64,000 nt of DNA, from NCBI GenBank assembly GCA_009746045.1, contig RPFO01000412.1:1-64000 (forward strand). The letters run 5' to 3'. The notes beneath the pieces were generated by a model. The model was not told the origin of the DNA. It did no database searches and was given only the letters and a program-made list of their open reading frames with translations. A program made the position numbers and the translations under genes. Positions 35,301 to 44,726 of the stretch are shown here, piece by piece (the first letter of the stretch is position 1; each line of letters opens with the position of its first letter). This DNA is from Mesostigma viride (taxonomy: Eukaryota > Streptophyta > Mesostigmatophyceae > Mesostigmatales > Mesostigmataceae).

Positions 35301-37571
35301 AACAACGATGCAATGTGCTCAAGTCCACGGGACTGCATATCGGCAAAACCAACACCCTACGCTACGCCCTCCCCAACCTGGCTGTGACCTGGGTCAAGCC
35401 GGGGGATCACCACCTTTTGCACAATTGTCCCATCGGCTGCACACCCGAGGGACGCTTGGCTGAACAACGTTCTTTCATGTATGATGAAACCAACCACGTG
35501 GGCAAGCTTGCAGGCGTTCTCCTTACCGCAGGGCGCTGGGGGGCCGTCCACCGCATGAGCCTACGAGGGCGAACCCTGATCGTCAACCAACTGTTGTTCT
35601 CTAAGGTCTTGTATTATTGCCAAGCACACCCACCCAATGATGCCACCACACAGCTCATCCAACGCCTTGGCAGCAATTTTGTCTGGAAACAGAAAGGCTT
35701 AATCTCCCACACGGTCCACGGATGGATCAACAGAGAGATGTCCTTCATGTCATGGGTGCACGGGGGCCTCGGGCTCCACAACATACAATGGCGTCTGTGG
35801 TCGCTGTATGCTAAACAAGTGATATCCGTTTTTATGGGCGTTAACACACACCCTGGCTGCATGCTTGCACGTGAAACGCTAGCCTCTCTTTCCACCCATG
35901 CTAGTGGCACCTCGTGGCAACTGGGGGCGGGCATACTGGGCAGCACCCTTATTTCGTACAAAGGACTCCCATGGTATTGGCAGCGCATATGGACAGGTTA
36001 CAATAAGCTCAAGCCGGGTCGCCTAGTCTTTCCTACTACTAGAGAGGAGGTGGCACGGCAGCCACTCTTTTTTAATGACTTAATCACAGACGCTACTAAC
36101 AAGCCCCTGGGCACTCTCCACGGACACAACCCGTATGATGGCTTTCTGCGCGCGTCACCGCCGATTGTCAGGGTGCTGGACCTCTACCTGGGGCACGGCG
36201 CTGCGTACCGACGGCTCAGCTACGACGAGGTCAGCACTTGGGTCTCCCACATGCCCTCCCTGCAAGCGTGGCAAACTCTTATAAGTGCGATACCAGCGGC
36301 GTGGCATGCATTGATGACTGCCCCACGCAAGCCAATTATAACCGGCGACTGGGTTAGCTTCTACGCCGACGGAGTCACGCCTGCGTGCAAGGGTTTAGTC
36401 GTGACGGTTCTGCCACCTGAGGGGCTCCAACTACAACTGCTGGACGCTATTTCTGGCCACAATGGGTGTCTGTATCAACTATCCACCTTATATGCGTACA
36501 CGCCAGCTTCCCAGTGTCACCGCATACGCGTAGTCCCATGGTCTGTGCCAAGATCTTGCATGATCCAGCCGGACCCATTATCCCCGGTTGAGAGCATTAC
36601 ATGGCTACACGTGGGCAACACACGGCTCGATCTACTACATCTGGACCCGGTTGAATTTGGATGGGTCTTAACCAAGGGGGACATCAGAACCAGCAAATGT
36701 ATCTTTGAGTACACCGCAGATTGGGGTTATGATATCTTGTTGCATATGTACCATCAGCCCCACCCGGGCCGAGCCCGCTGGGGAATACATTGGCCGGGCT
36801 ACACTTGGGTTAAGATGATTACCCTGGCGGTAGACCACCCTCTCGTGGACCGCAGGGCCACTGATGTACAACACCTTTTGATGCATAGGGCGATAGGGGT
36901 CTGCGCCATGCTCCACGAGCGTTTTGGTCATGATGCATCATGCCTGTGCACGCACCCTAGTGAAACCATTGAGCACAGGTTTCTTTACTGTAATCTCCCT
37001 GGGGTTTGGACGTGGCTCATTAACATCTGGGCCGCATGGACGGCATCGCCACCCACTCTCCCAATCAGCGTGCGTACCATCATTTTCGGTATTGCTGGCA
37101 CACCAGGGTCCGAGCTTTCAGTTTCCCAAGCAGAATGGATATGGCTACGCACTACTATGCTATACGCGATCTGGACCATACGCAACGAGACAGTCTTTAA
37201 GGTCCGCGAGGAGTATACCCGCGGCGGCGTAGTCCGGCGCTTTATATACCTATGGAATGCGGCTATGCGCCGCTACTGGCTGTTAGCTCAGGAACAACAC
37301 AGGGTGTGGGACCCAGGGCCCAATAACGACAAGCCCAGCCCGCTCCAGCTTTTTCATGATCTACTGGGCCGTAATCAGGTATTCACCAGTATGCCTCATG
37401 GCGACATCACTCAGGTCCAATGGCTTCCCTGGTCTAATAACGCGCCCTATTAGCCTTTCACCTGTCACCGCCACACGTGTGTGTGCCCACCTTCATTAGG
37501 ATTCGCTGATACTCATTTCCCCTCTCACCTCTTTGGTCCATAATTGGCTAATAAAATATACCCATTTCCCC
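32352..37571 (+). mobile_element. Intact non-LTR retrotransposon (LINE, APE-type) inside the 5' LTR
   Basis: 5,220-bp insertion flanked by a perfect 16-bp target duplication. It has a ~0.6-0.7-kb 5' leader, one long open reading frame (32,945-37,453) and a short 3' UTR ending taataaaatatacccatttcccc-like sequence without a poly(A) tail. The insertion point lies on the AATAAA of the LTR. Because the LTRs are themselves near identical, the LINE is younger than an already young copia insertion. Intact ORF plus perfect duplication makes recent activity likely. Confidence 0.95.
32945..37453 (+). CDS. LINE polyprotein: APE endonuclease - reverse transcriptase - zinc finger
   Basis: Uninterrupted frame of 1,502 codons. 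ATG at 32,945 is the first in frame; the second strong candidate, at 33,047 (residue 35), sits right at the start of the endonuclease domain (SQLTLVSWNVRGLN) and may be the true start. The N-terminal APE-like endonuclease has WNVRG, catalytic Glu in GLQEHK (residue 92), GDFNID (about 212-217) and SDHYP (289-293). The central reverse transcriptase has NYRPIRLLTVAYKI, WDFEKAFDR (about 655), LPQGDCMSP and YVDD at 757-760. Near the C terminus (about 1,330-1,350) a C-x-C...H...C cluster resembles the zinc-finger tail of plant and algal LINEs. The family makes target-primed reverse-transcription machinery. No separate ORF1 is recognisable; an overlapping 174-codon frame at 32,526-33,050 shows no known domain. 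All key catalytic residues seen are present. Confidence 0.95.
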   Translation: MLCRVFHLSQVQSHHAMGTYTEPTRPGPLEPCNDMSQLTLVSWNVRGLNTYGSHTPGQGQRIPRTRELANALHNLLERYVGPSHEIWIGLQEHKIQEAATRTALRAARALAPRTVHRWAWARGTQGGTALIQYRKPPNPTLTCQDWAIATDTAEARWQGRWTRQSITWAGNKGYIISVYAPTEPTDQASFYPSLFKMAADLISQGFEIALMGDFNIDLDEHPPIRTAAFSKQIMDLNLQDVIRSRDHGPTWLATRLNVRTTRRLDKIYITPAWADLVCYASVDRSVNFSDHYPLIVTLAHHTNSARGPGIPRLNKHLLADDKYYLEIMTRWQSWRASKGSYTDCCSWMQEGLANILEFSQLYSQNIRRQKGQDYRYYQRIVNKLQAKPTLYQSELTKLQRAQTELDKLRFERHTLALDSENLWWHQVGERMTKEFFALIPTPKAHSSITEIQDEHGSHRDITSILQSGHRYYSALFLNEPHPDSSAAMQKILHAIPRRLTPAQQQELDQIPSMEEATTAMEHIKTGSAPGVDGLPIEFWKTFWSLLHIDFYECILEIWRHGKVSGRWAESALILLYKKGDKTLWKNYRPIRLLTVAYKIISKIIQRRLYTVLDFLIGPEQVGFRANLHINDSITLIMDIVEKAWRDDIEGFILFWDFEKAFDRMCWEYLEHILTALGFGPQLMTVIMGMIKSLAWYLLIDGHKSATGASSRSLPQGDCMSPILFLLAHAGLYWLHQNDPRIRGFPTGNGKGIFQTAYVDDTTNVCISLPEVHAVMDNITTYSVATQQRCNVLKSTGLHIGKTNTLRYALPNLAVTWVKPGDHHLLHNCPIGCTPEGRLAEQRSFMYDETNHVGKLAGVLLTAGRWGAVHRMSLRGRTLIVNQLLFSKVLYYCQAHPPNDATTQLIQRLGSNFVWKQKGLISHTVHGWINREMSFMSWVHGGLGLHNIQWRLWSLYAKQVISVFMGVNTHPGCMLARETLASLSTHASGTSWQLGAGILGSTLISYKGLPWYWQRIWTGYNKLKPGRLVFPTTREEVARQPLFFNDLITDATNKPLGTLHGHNPYDGFLRASPPIVRVLDLYLGHGAAYRRLSYDEVSTWVSHMPSLQAWQTLISAIPAAWHALMTAPRKPIITGDWVSFYADGVTPACKGLVVTVLPPEGLQLQLLDAISGHNGCLYQLSTLYAYTPASQCHRIRVVPWSVPRSCMIQPDPLSPVESITWLHVGNTRLDLLHLDPVEFGWVLTKGDIRTSKCIFEYTADWGYDILLHMYHQPHPGRARWGIHWPGYTWVKMITLAVDHPLVDRRATDVQHLLMHRAIGVCAMLHERFGHDASCLCTHPSETIEHRFLYCNLPGVWTWLINIWAAWTASPPTLPISVRTIIFGIAGTPGSELSVSQAEWIWLRTTMLYAIWTIRNETVFKVREEYTRGGVVRRFIYLWNAAMRRYWLLAQEQHRVWDPGPNNDKPSPLQLFHDLLGRNQVFTSMPHGDITQVQWLPWSNNAPY

Positions 37572-37587
37572 GAAATAAAGTAAAACT
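37572..37587 (+). repeat. LINE target-site duplication, right
   Basis: Second copy of gaaataaagtaaaact. The copia LTR resumes from here. Confidence 0.95.
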
Positions 37588-37619
37588 TTGTGGCAAACAT
37601 TGTTTTCTCACTCCTAACA
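37588..37619 (+). repeat. copia 5' LTR, last part
   Basis: ttgtggcaaacattgttttc and following bases to ctcctaaca, identical to 43,537-43,568. It completes the 5' LTR after the LINE. Confidence 0.93.
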
Positions 37620-37637
37620 TGGCATCGGAGTGCGGTT
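37620..37637 (+). promoter_or_regulatory. copia primer-binding site
   Basis: tggcatcggagtgcggtt begins immediately after the LTR. It resembles the TGGTATCAGAGC-type initiator-Met tRNA sites of copia elements with a few changes. Assignment of the tRNA is inference. Confidence 0.6.
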
Positions 37638-37865
37638 CGCACGCCTTTCGACCTGCTTACCGCTGGTAAAAGTCGTTTCCCGAGGCTCTGCTCGCGGTTG
37701 ACTTTAGATTTGTGTATTTCGGCGAAATTTGCATGACGACAGCGTAGGCGGAGGTTTGATTCCCGTCTGGCGCGTGATACGAAAGGTGCTTGGTTCGATT
37801 CCTGGCCGGAATCTATTGGCCAACGTTACCTTTTTTTCGGAGTTTTTTGCTGTTTTTTTGCTGGA
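37638..37865 (+). other. copia leader between primer site and gag
   Basis: Non-coding leader. It holds two sequences resembling tRNA B boxes (ggtttgattcc at ~37,755 and ggttcgattcc at ~37,793), 38 bp apart. I cannot fold a complete tRNA around either. Confidence 0.5.
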
Positions 37866-38862
37866 ATGGCTTCCGGCACTCGCAGCCAGGTCGCTTCCGC
37901 GGGTCGCGCTGCTGGCAGTAACGATTTCGATGCCGATGACGCTGCCGGTCTGGCCGCTTTGACTGCATCATCCGTAACTCTTACCGATTCGGGTCTCCCA
38001 GGCGAAGTATTTTTTGACGCAGCAGCTGGGCTGGCTGCCCTGGCTTTGCACCCGCCAGGTGGTGACGAGGACGCCGCCCACGGTGCTCCCGACGGTGAGA
38101 ATCCGGCGGTTGACGGTGGTGGTTTGAGCCGCGGTACGGGGGGGGGGCCCCGCCCGAGCCTCCTTTGTGGCTTGCAAGGAGCTTTTGAAGGATGTTCGTG
38201 GGGTCAAGGTTTTTACCGGCTCAGATTGGACGCTGTGGATCCCTTTTAAGGACCATTTCTTGGGCCTTGTTTCCCTTTATGCTGGCCTCCTTGGAGTGCT
38301 GGCAGGTGTTGTCCAGAACGTGCAACTGGATCGGCTCCTTTACGTTGCCTTGTTGGCCGTCGTCGATGGGCCTGCGCGTGCCTTGATGCAGACGCTCCCC
38401 CTGGATCGTCGCCTGGGCAGTCTGGCCATCACCAAGCTCATCCAGGTCTATGAGCATGGCAAGCTCACCAAGTCCATGCGTCTGGACTTGTGGAAACAAA
38501 TGGCCCAACTTCGTCAAACTGCTCGCGAGACTGTGGAGCCGTATGTGAACCGCTCGGAACTGCTGTACGCCAAGCTACAGGCTGCAGGCATTACGTTCCC
38601 AGTCGCTGCCTTCATTGCCAGCGTCCTCAGCGGTCTGCGCGCCGAGTACAGGCCCGCGCTAATCTCCCTCCGTCTTGACGAGGTCGAGACTGTTCCGGTC
38701 CTGCGGCAGCGCCTGATGGAAGTTGAAGATCTGCTGACGGGTGGCCTCCCGTCCCCTGCAGATTCTGGCTCTGCCTCCAACCACGCATACCATACCCCTG
38801 GCCGGGGGCGTGGCCCACGGCATGGCGGTGCCCGCGGCAACGGCAACGGCAGCAGCAACGGA

Positions 38863-38893
<31 letters not shown>

Positions 38894-38899
38894 ACGGCA
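37866..38899 (+). pseudogene. copia gag (frameshifted)
   Basis: Gag starts at ATG 37,866 (ASGTRSQVAS...). The first ~90 codons run in one frame to a 10-G homopolymer at about 38,138-38,147. The conserved gag core (WIPFKDHFLG..., LWKQMAQLRQTARETVEPYVNR) then continues in the next frame to about 38,897. There, in a Gly/Asn-rich ggcaac repeat, one base appears to be missing (ggcacggc among ggcaacggc units) and the frame changes again. The protein would package the RNA. Two frame breaks in homopolymer or repeat tracts could be real decay or base-calling errors; the sequence alone cannot decide. The long minus-strand open frames here are shadows of the ggcaac repeat. Confidence 0.85.
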
Positions 38900-38909
38900 C
38901 GGCAACGGA

Positions 38910-38951
<42 letters not shown>

Positions 38952-41900
38952 CATGGCAACGGCCGCGCCCACGGCAATGGCCACGGCAACGGCCACAGCC
39001 ATGGCGGCAGCAGCGGGGGGCGCGGCGGGCGCGGTGGTGGTCGCGGTGGTGGCGCAGGGGTCGGGCGTGGTCGCGGGCCGCCCTGCTCCGTCTGCGCCAA
39101 GCCTGGACATGACGCCGCCACCTGCTGGACTGCCCATCCCGCCCAGCGCCCTGCTCACCTCCGCGGTGACGGCGCCGGGCACGCCCATCACACCGACGCA
39201 GGCCTGCCTCCCTTGGAGACGACGTACGCGTTCCACGTGGGTCGAGGCCCTTTGTGTGCTTCCCTGCGCGCCAACCCTTTAGGTGCTTCCCTGCGCGACG
39301 GTGTGCAGCCTCACGGGCAGGCCTCGCTTCGTCCAGTGCACGGCCTTGCGCCTTCCCCGTCCCGCTCGGGCAGTCGTCTCTCGGCACCCCGCCCCAGCAC
39401 CTCCTCGGACTCGACGGCTGGTTCCTCAACCACCGCTCCTTCTGTGCTTCACACGGCCGCAACGGCCTCGGCTAGGTGTGCCCCGGAGTGGGTGGTTGAC
39501 ACGGGTGCCACGTACCACATGACGCCTCACCGGGCGGACTTTGGCGATGGATTTGATCCCGCCTTCCGGCTGCGCATCACCGGCTCGGGCGGCAATCTGC
39601 ATGCGGGCGGCAGGGGCCCTCTGCTTCTCCGGCTCGGCACCCCGGACGTGCACCTCGGCCCAGCTTTGTATGTCCCAGGCCTTCAGGCCCGCCTACTCTC
39701 GGTGAGCCAGCTCTTTAAAGCCGGCCATGATGTGGACTTTAAGCACCTGCGCCTCACTTTGGGGACCCGCACGTTCCCCCTCGTGGAGTGTGACGGCATT
39801 TACTTGCTCCGCGGGGTGGCGCCCCATGCCCTCGCCACATCAGCCGCCCCCGTGGACCTGATGCAGTGGCACCTGCGCCTCGGACACGCTGGCGCGGATC
39901 GTATTGCTCGGCTAGCCGCCGACCCCGCCTCAAACATGGTGACCCACGGTCCCAAGGCTCCCACGTGTCCTTCCTGCCCTGCCGGACACTTGCGGCGGAG
40001 CAGCTTTCCCCCCAGCACGACGCCACGCTGCGCGACCCCTCGCCATCGCCTGCACTGCGACCTGCTAGGTCCCATGCGGACCCCTGCCGTGTTGGGGGAC
40101 TGGCGGTATGTCCTGGGCATCACGGATGAAGCCACTCGTTTTCACTGGGTTTACTTCTTGAAGACGAAGGACGCTGCCGTTGGGAGCCTGCGTCACTTCC
40201 TGGCCACGGAGATCAAGCCGTTCCGGGCGTCCGCGGCCACGGCGCCTGTGGAGCTTCGCTCCGACCAAGACGCGGTTTTCACTGGCCAGGACTGGCGCGC
40301 CGTCTGCGCCGAGTATGGCGTGCGGCAAGAGTTCTCGTCCCCCTATACGCCGGAGCAGAACGGCGTGGCGGAGCGATTCTGGGGCGTCGCAGTTAGCATG
40401 ACCAGGAGCATGCTGGCGCATGCTGGCCTCGGCAAGGAGTTCTGGGCTCTAGCCTTTGCATGCGCCATCTACATCATCAACAGGCTGCCCTGCCGCAGCA
40501 ACCCGGAGCACGCAACGCCCTACTTCCTCATGTATGGGCGCCCTGCGGATTTATCCGGCATGCGTGTGTTTGGCTGCCCCTCCCACGTCTTGGTTGAGGG
40601 GGCAGCCCGTGAGAAGTTTGATTCTCGCGCTGAGGATGGCCTCTTCGTGGGATACAAGCTTGACTCCCCGGCCTACCTCGTATGGGTGCCCGACAAGGCG
40701 ACGGGCGGCGGGCGTGTCATCGAGCGCAAGCACGTGCAGTTCGACGAGACGTGGCGCAACCGGGCCCCGCAGGCTGCGCAGTGGCTCCCGGCGGCCCCCT
40801 TTGCGGAGGCCGACCTCTTTCCCGCCGACATGCTGACTCCTGCCCCTTTGCAGTTACCCTCTGCCTCTGCCGAGGACTCTGGGGGGCCGGCAACGCCCTC
40901 CACTGCCTTGCCCGCAGGCCGTGAGGACAGCTATGTCAGCATCGGGGGGACTCCTGAGCGTTTCGTTCTCCCCCCGGCCGCCGCTGCGGCCATCCAGGCA
41001 CTTGTGCGGAACGGCCTGCTCCGACGGCTCCGGCTCCTGCCTCGGCGCCGACATCTTACCTCACCGTGTCAGATGCTCGACAGCATGCCCCTCTGTTGCG
41101 CGGACAGGCCTCTGGCCACTCGCGTTCTGCGGCGTCATATGAACACGCCGGGGCGGGGATGCCTCCGCCGCATTTGAGTACCTCGGTTGACCTGGAGAGC
41201 ACGGCTGACAGCACCGGCTATTCTCCTCCGGCGTCCCCTGGTGCCTCTGCAGGTCTCCTCCCCGTGTGGGGTTCCCGTGGTGCTGCCTTGTGTGGCGACC
41301 TTTCTCATGGCAGTAACACCCCCGCTCCCCCTGGTTTCGGGGGCGATGATGTATTGGATGACGCACTTTCTTCCTGGCCGGATCAACCTGTCACCAAGGC
41401 TGCACGGATCCACGCGCATCACTCACTTGTCGCTGACCTGTGCTTCGCTGCTGCTTTTCATAGCCAGCCTGCGTCCGTGCCCTCCTCTCCCGCTGCCGCC
41501 CTTGCCTTGCCGGAATGGCGCACGGCCATGGAGAGTGAGCTGGCCAGCCTCCAGGAGCACCAGGTTTACGAGCTTCTGCATATGCGTGATCTTCCGCGCG
41601 GTGCCAAGCTCCTACCCACCAAGTGGGTCTTCGCCCAGAAAGCTGATGGGCGGTGCAAGGCCCGGTTTGTGTGCAAGGGGTTTGCACAGCGCGAGGGCAT
41701 TGATTTCGGTGAGACTTTTGCTCCCACCGTCCGTGCTGCCACCGTGCGCCTGGGCTTGGCTCGTGCTGGCACTGCTGGCCACCCCATCCGGCAGCTGGAT
41801 GTCCGCACCGCGTTCCTCTATGCTGAGTTGGAGGAGGACGTGTATGTCCTTCCCCCCAAGGGCTTTGAGGAGCGCGACCCCACTGGCCAAACGTACCTCT

Positions 41901-42990
41901 GGCGCCTCCGGCGGAGCCTCTATGGGCTCAAACAGGCGCCCCGGAACTGGCACCACACGCTCCGGGACTACCTCATCCATGAGACTGGCGCTGTCCAGAG
42001 CACCACGGACACGTGTCTGTTCCTGTATGTTGGTGGTTTTGCCTTCGTCCATGTCGACGATCTCCTGGTCTCCCACTCCTCGGCGGAGTGGCTATCGCAG
42101 TGGACCCAACGGGTGTCCCAGCGCTTCCAGATCACCGAGACGGATGCCCCCTCCCTCTTTCTGGGGGTCTCCCTGGTCCTCGACCCGCCGGCGCGCACAG
42201 TTTTTCTGCACCAAGGCCCGTATCTGGAGGCCCTCGCTGAGCGCTTTGGGGTCTCCCCACGGGCGGTGAAGACGCCCATCGTCCCCAACACCCCCCGTGG
42301 TGAGGGGGGGCTTCTCAACGCGGACGACACTCGCGTCTACCAAGCGATCACCGGGGCACTCCTGTATGCGATGGGATGCACTCGGCCTGACCTGGCATTC
42401 GCAGTCAACCTGCTGACTCAGAATATGAAAAACCCTACTGTAAGCGACCTTGGGCTGGCACGCCGGGTGCTTCAGTACGCGGTACACACCAAGGACCTGG
42501 GTCTGTCCTACTCGGGGCAGGGGGGGCTGGTGGCCTACTCGGATGCCGACTGGGCAAACGATCCTGTGGACCGCAAGTCAATCACTGGCAACGTGGTCAT
42601 GTACCGCGGTGCTGCGGTGGAGTGGACCAGTCGCAAGCAGCCCACTCCAGCCCTGTCCACCTGTGAGGCCGAGTACATGGCCCTGTGCGGTGTCACGCAG
42701 CAGGTGGTCCCCTTCTCACCATCACCAAGGAGTTGGGTGACCCGGCCTCAGGGCCAATTCAGGTGTTTTGCGACAACACTGGTGCTGTGGCTCTGTCACG
42801 AGACCCTGTTCACCCTCGGCGTACCAAGCACATCGACGTCAAGTACCACTACATTCGCGCGAAGGTCGCGGATGGCACCGTTCAGGTGTCTCACCTTCCT
42901 GGGGCAGCGATGATCGCCGACATGCTCACCAAGGCACTACCGAGCCACGTTTTGTGGAGCTCAGACACAAGTTGTTGGGTATTTGAGTTA
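38900..42990 (+). pseudogene. copia pol: zinc knuckle, protease, integrase, RT, RNase H (frameshifted)
   Basis: CCHC knuckle C-x2-C-x4-H-x4-C at 39,084-39,125. Aspartic protease DTGA at 39,498-39,509. Integrase has the GAG-pre-integrase WHLRLGHAG and HCDLLG with catalytic Asp at 40,059, SDQDAVF Asp at 40,263 and NGVAER Glu at 40,371 (DDE triad complete). The frame changes at about 41,000-41,030. The RT then runs with KARFVCKGFAQ, LDVRTAFLYAEL, LYGLKQAPR and HVDDLLV at 42,050-42,070. RNase H has YSDADWA and STCEAEYMAL, after which the frame changes again near 42,705. The terminal FVELRHKLLGI is in yet another frame ending about 42,988. All catalytic residues are present; only frame breaks prevent a continuous polyprotein. 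Confidence 0.9.
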
Positions 42991-43118
42991 CTGGCAATTC
43001 GTGATGAGACAACATAAGGACACACTTGCTAGCCTGTGACAGTGGTCCCATACTACAGTTCTTTTTTTAGTGAACATTTGTTCTGGCTTGCTTGAGTTTG
43101 TTTTCCGGCCTGTGTGCC

Positions 43119-43130
43119 GAGTAAGGGGGG
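43119..43130 (+). promoter_or_regulatory. copia polypurine tract
   Basis: gagtaagggggg immediately upstream of the 3' LTR, the expected plus-strand primer. Confidence 0.8.
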
Positions 43131-43568
43131 TGTCAGAAGTATCGACACACCTGCCTGAAACTAGTACTTATAGTTTAGTGCTAGCTCTGGACTAGTACAT
43201 GGACGGGCATGTGCCGCATGTTTAAGTTCTGTTCCATAAGTGACCCAGTCATTCTGTGACTGACCTTGAACTTTGGTTGTGAATGGTTGGCTTGAGATCA
43301 CGTTATGATTGTAACTGCCACACAGTCAGAAAAGAACCGGTTTGGTGTGGCCCGCACGTTGTAGGTAGATCATAACTGCTACCCAGTAGCTGAGCCTGGA
43401 ATTGTTTAAAAGGCGAAGCTACGCACCTTGTTTGCTCTCTCAGTACCTCACACCTCACACACTCCTGTGGTGGAACTAGCAGCCGGCCAGCTGCCGACTG
43501 AGACTTATTTTTATCTGAGTGAAATAAAGTAAAACTTTGTGGCAAACATTGTTTTCTCACTCCTAACA
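43131..43568 (+). repeat. copia 3' LTR
   Basis: 438 bp, tgtcag...taaca. TATA-like tttaaaagg at about 43,405, AATAAA at 43,523. It represents the uninterrupted LTR and the empty site for the LINE. Confidence 0.95.
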
Positions 43569-43573
43569 AGAAA

Positions 43574-44649
43574 TACCCCCCGAAAATTGCTCATGTGACT
43601 GGTTATTGACGTTATGGCGCGGCGCGGAATAGGAATACAAAAGTGCACTGAAAAACAAGATGACGTGGCAACTGGCAGCGCCCAGGTAATATAGGTAAGT
43701 TGCGTTCGAGGTTTTTGAGGGGTCAACTTAAGGCGTAAAACCAACTTGAGGCGTGAATGATTCTACTAAATTCTACTCATTTGAACTAAAGATACTAACT
43801 CATAATATTTTGAACTACTTTGAACTCGGAATGCCGAAATCCTATTCGACCCAATTAGGGCGTGAACACAACTTAAGCCAACCCAACTTAAGGCGTGAAT
43901 GACTGTAATAACATGCGCCTTCGCAACAACATGTTGTGTAAGCACAAAAATACATAATTTCGCACATGATTTCGCATGAGTACATCTCTAATCATCTGTT
44001 GCCGAAGGGCACACAACCTAATATTATATCATATATTCAGATTTAATAATATGATTGTATGGCCCACGCGCCAAATAATTGGGTCAGGATTTTGTAGCAA
44101 TTTTTGGCACCTATTTATGCTTGGCAGCATGTTGGCAGTTGCTAGCAAAGGCGCTCGCTTGATAATGCAAACCCAACCAAGATAAGCGAGAATAATTATT
44201 TCGTAAAATTATTGGTCGCCATTTTGTGAAGGTACAATTGGTGTTCACGGAGGCACCTTATGCTTCTATCACGATAGGCACGTGGTTACCTAATTGCGTC
44301 GACTACCTTCGGTTTATCCTTTACGCTATGGCTGTCTCGGTTCAGAGTACTAATTCCTTGCTCACAGGCCTTCATGCCCACAAGTATCTGCAGCATAAAT
44401 GCATGCGGTGCTTAGATCGCGACAATTATTGAAGTCCAACGTTTTTATCCTTCTGGAGTTGCATGTCGGTGGTGTGGCACGGAGGTTTGTGCCGCAAGCT
44501 TGGTTTGAGCTCCGTGCTCAATCCCTATTGATAATTAGCAAGCATGTTCGGTCATCAACCCGCTGGCTGTGTTGAAAGGACGTCATGCCACAGCTGGCCA
44601 CTGCCAAAATGACCTGACAACTAAGGAGTACCACTAAAGAGCTGAAACG
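43574..44649. other. Upstream region of the MORN gene, no gene recognised
   Basis: AT-richer sequence with two imperfect aacttaaggcgtgaatga repeats (43,725-43,760 and 43,885-43,905). No recognisable ORF. It probably contains the promoter of the MORN gene if the first exon proposed at 44,650 is right; no TATA element is convincing. Confidence 0.45.
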
Positions 44650-44726
44650 ATGGTGACGAGTCGAAGGGAGGCCGCCAGAGAAGACGACGAGGACATACTC
44701 CAGATAGTTGACCGGTTTGGAAATTG
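44650..44726 (+). CDS. MORN gene, probable first coding exon
   Basis: ATG at 44,650 follows an in-frame TAA at 44,635 and opens 25 codons (MVTSRREAAREDDEDILQIV...) to a donor gtaggt at 44,727, leaving two bases. The next exon needs exactly two bases, so phase agrees. The acidic, charged start has no MORN character. Support is phase and position only. Confidence 0.4.

Larger units (their letters stand above)
31947..43573 (+). mobile_element. Ty1/copia LTR retrotransposon with nested LINE
   Basis: Full-length insertion bounded by a 5-bp target duplication agaaa at 31,947-31,951 and 43,569-43,573. LTRs begin tgtcag and end taaca (TG..CA). Internal order is primer-binding site, gag with CCHC knuckle, protease, integrase, reverse transcriptase, RNase H, polypurine tract. 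Protease-integrase-RT order is the Ty1/copia signature. Without the nested LINE the element would be about 6.4 kb. The two LTRs differ only by two 3-bp indels that I can see, so insertion is recent, yet gag-pol has several frame breaks. Confidence 0.95.

Noticed and set aside
37740-37815. tRNA gene in the copia leader (two B-box-like sequences)
   Set aside because: No acceptor or anticodon stem could be formed; stems around the T loop mispair.
38513-39462. Long minus-strand frames in the copia gag-pol region
   Set aside because: Shadows of the ggcaac repeat and GC-rich pol coding on the plus strand.
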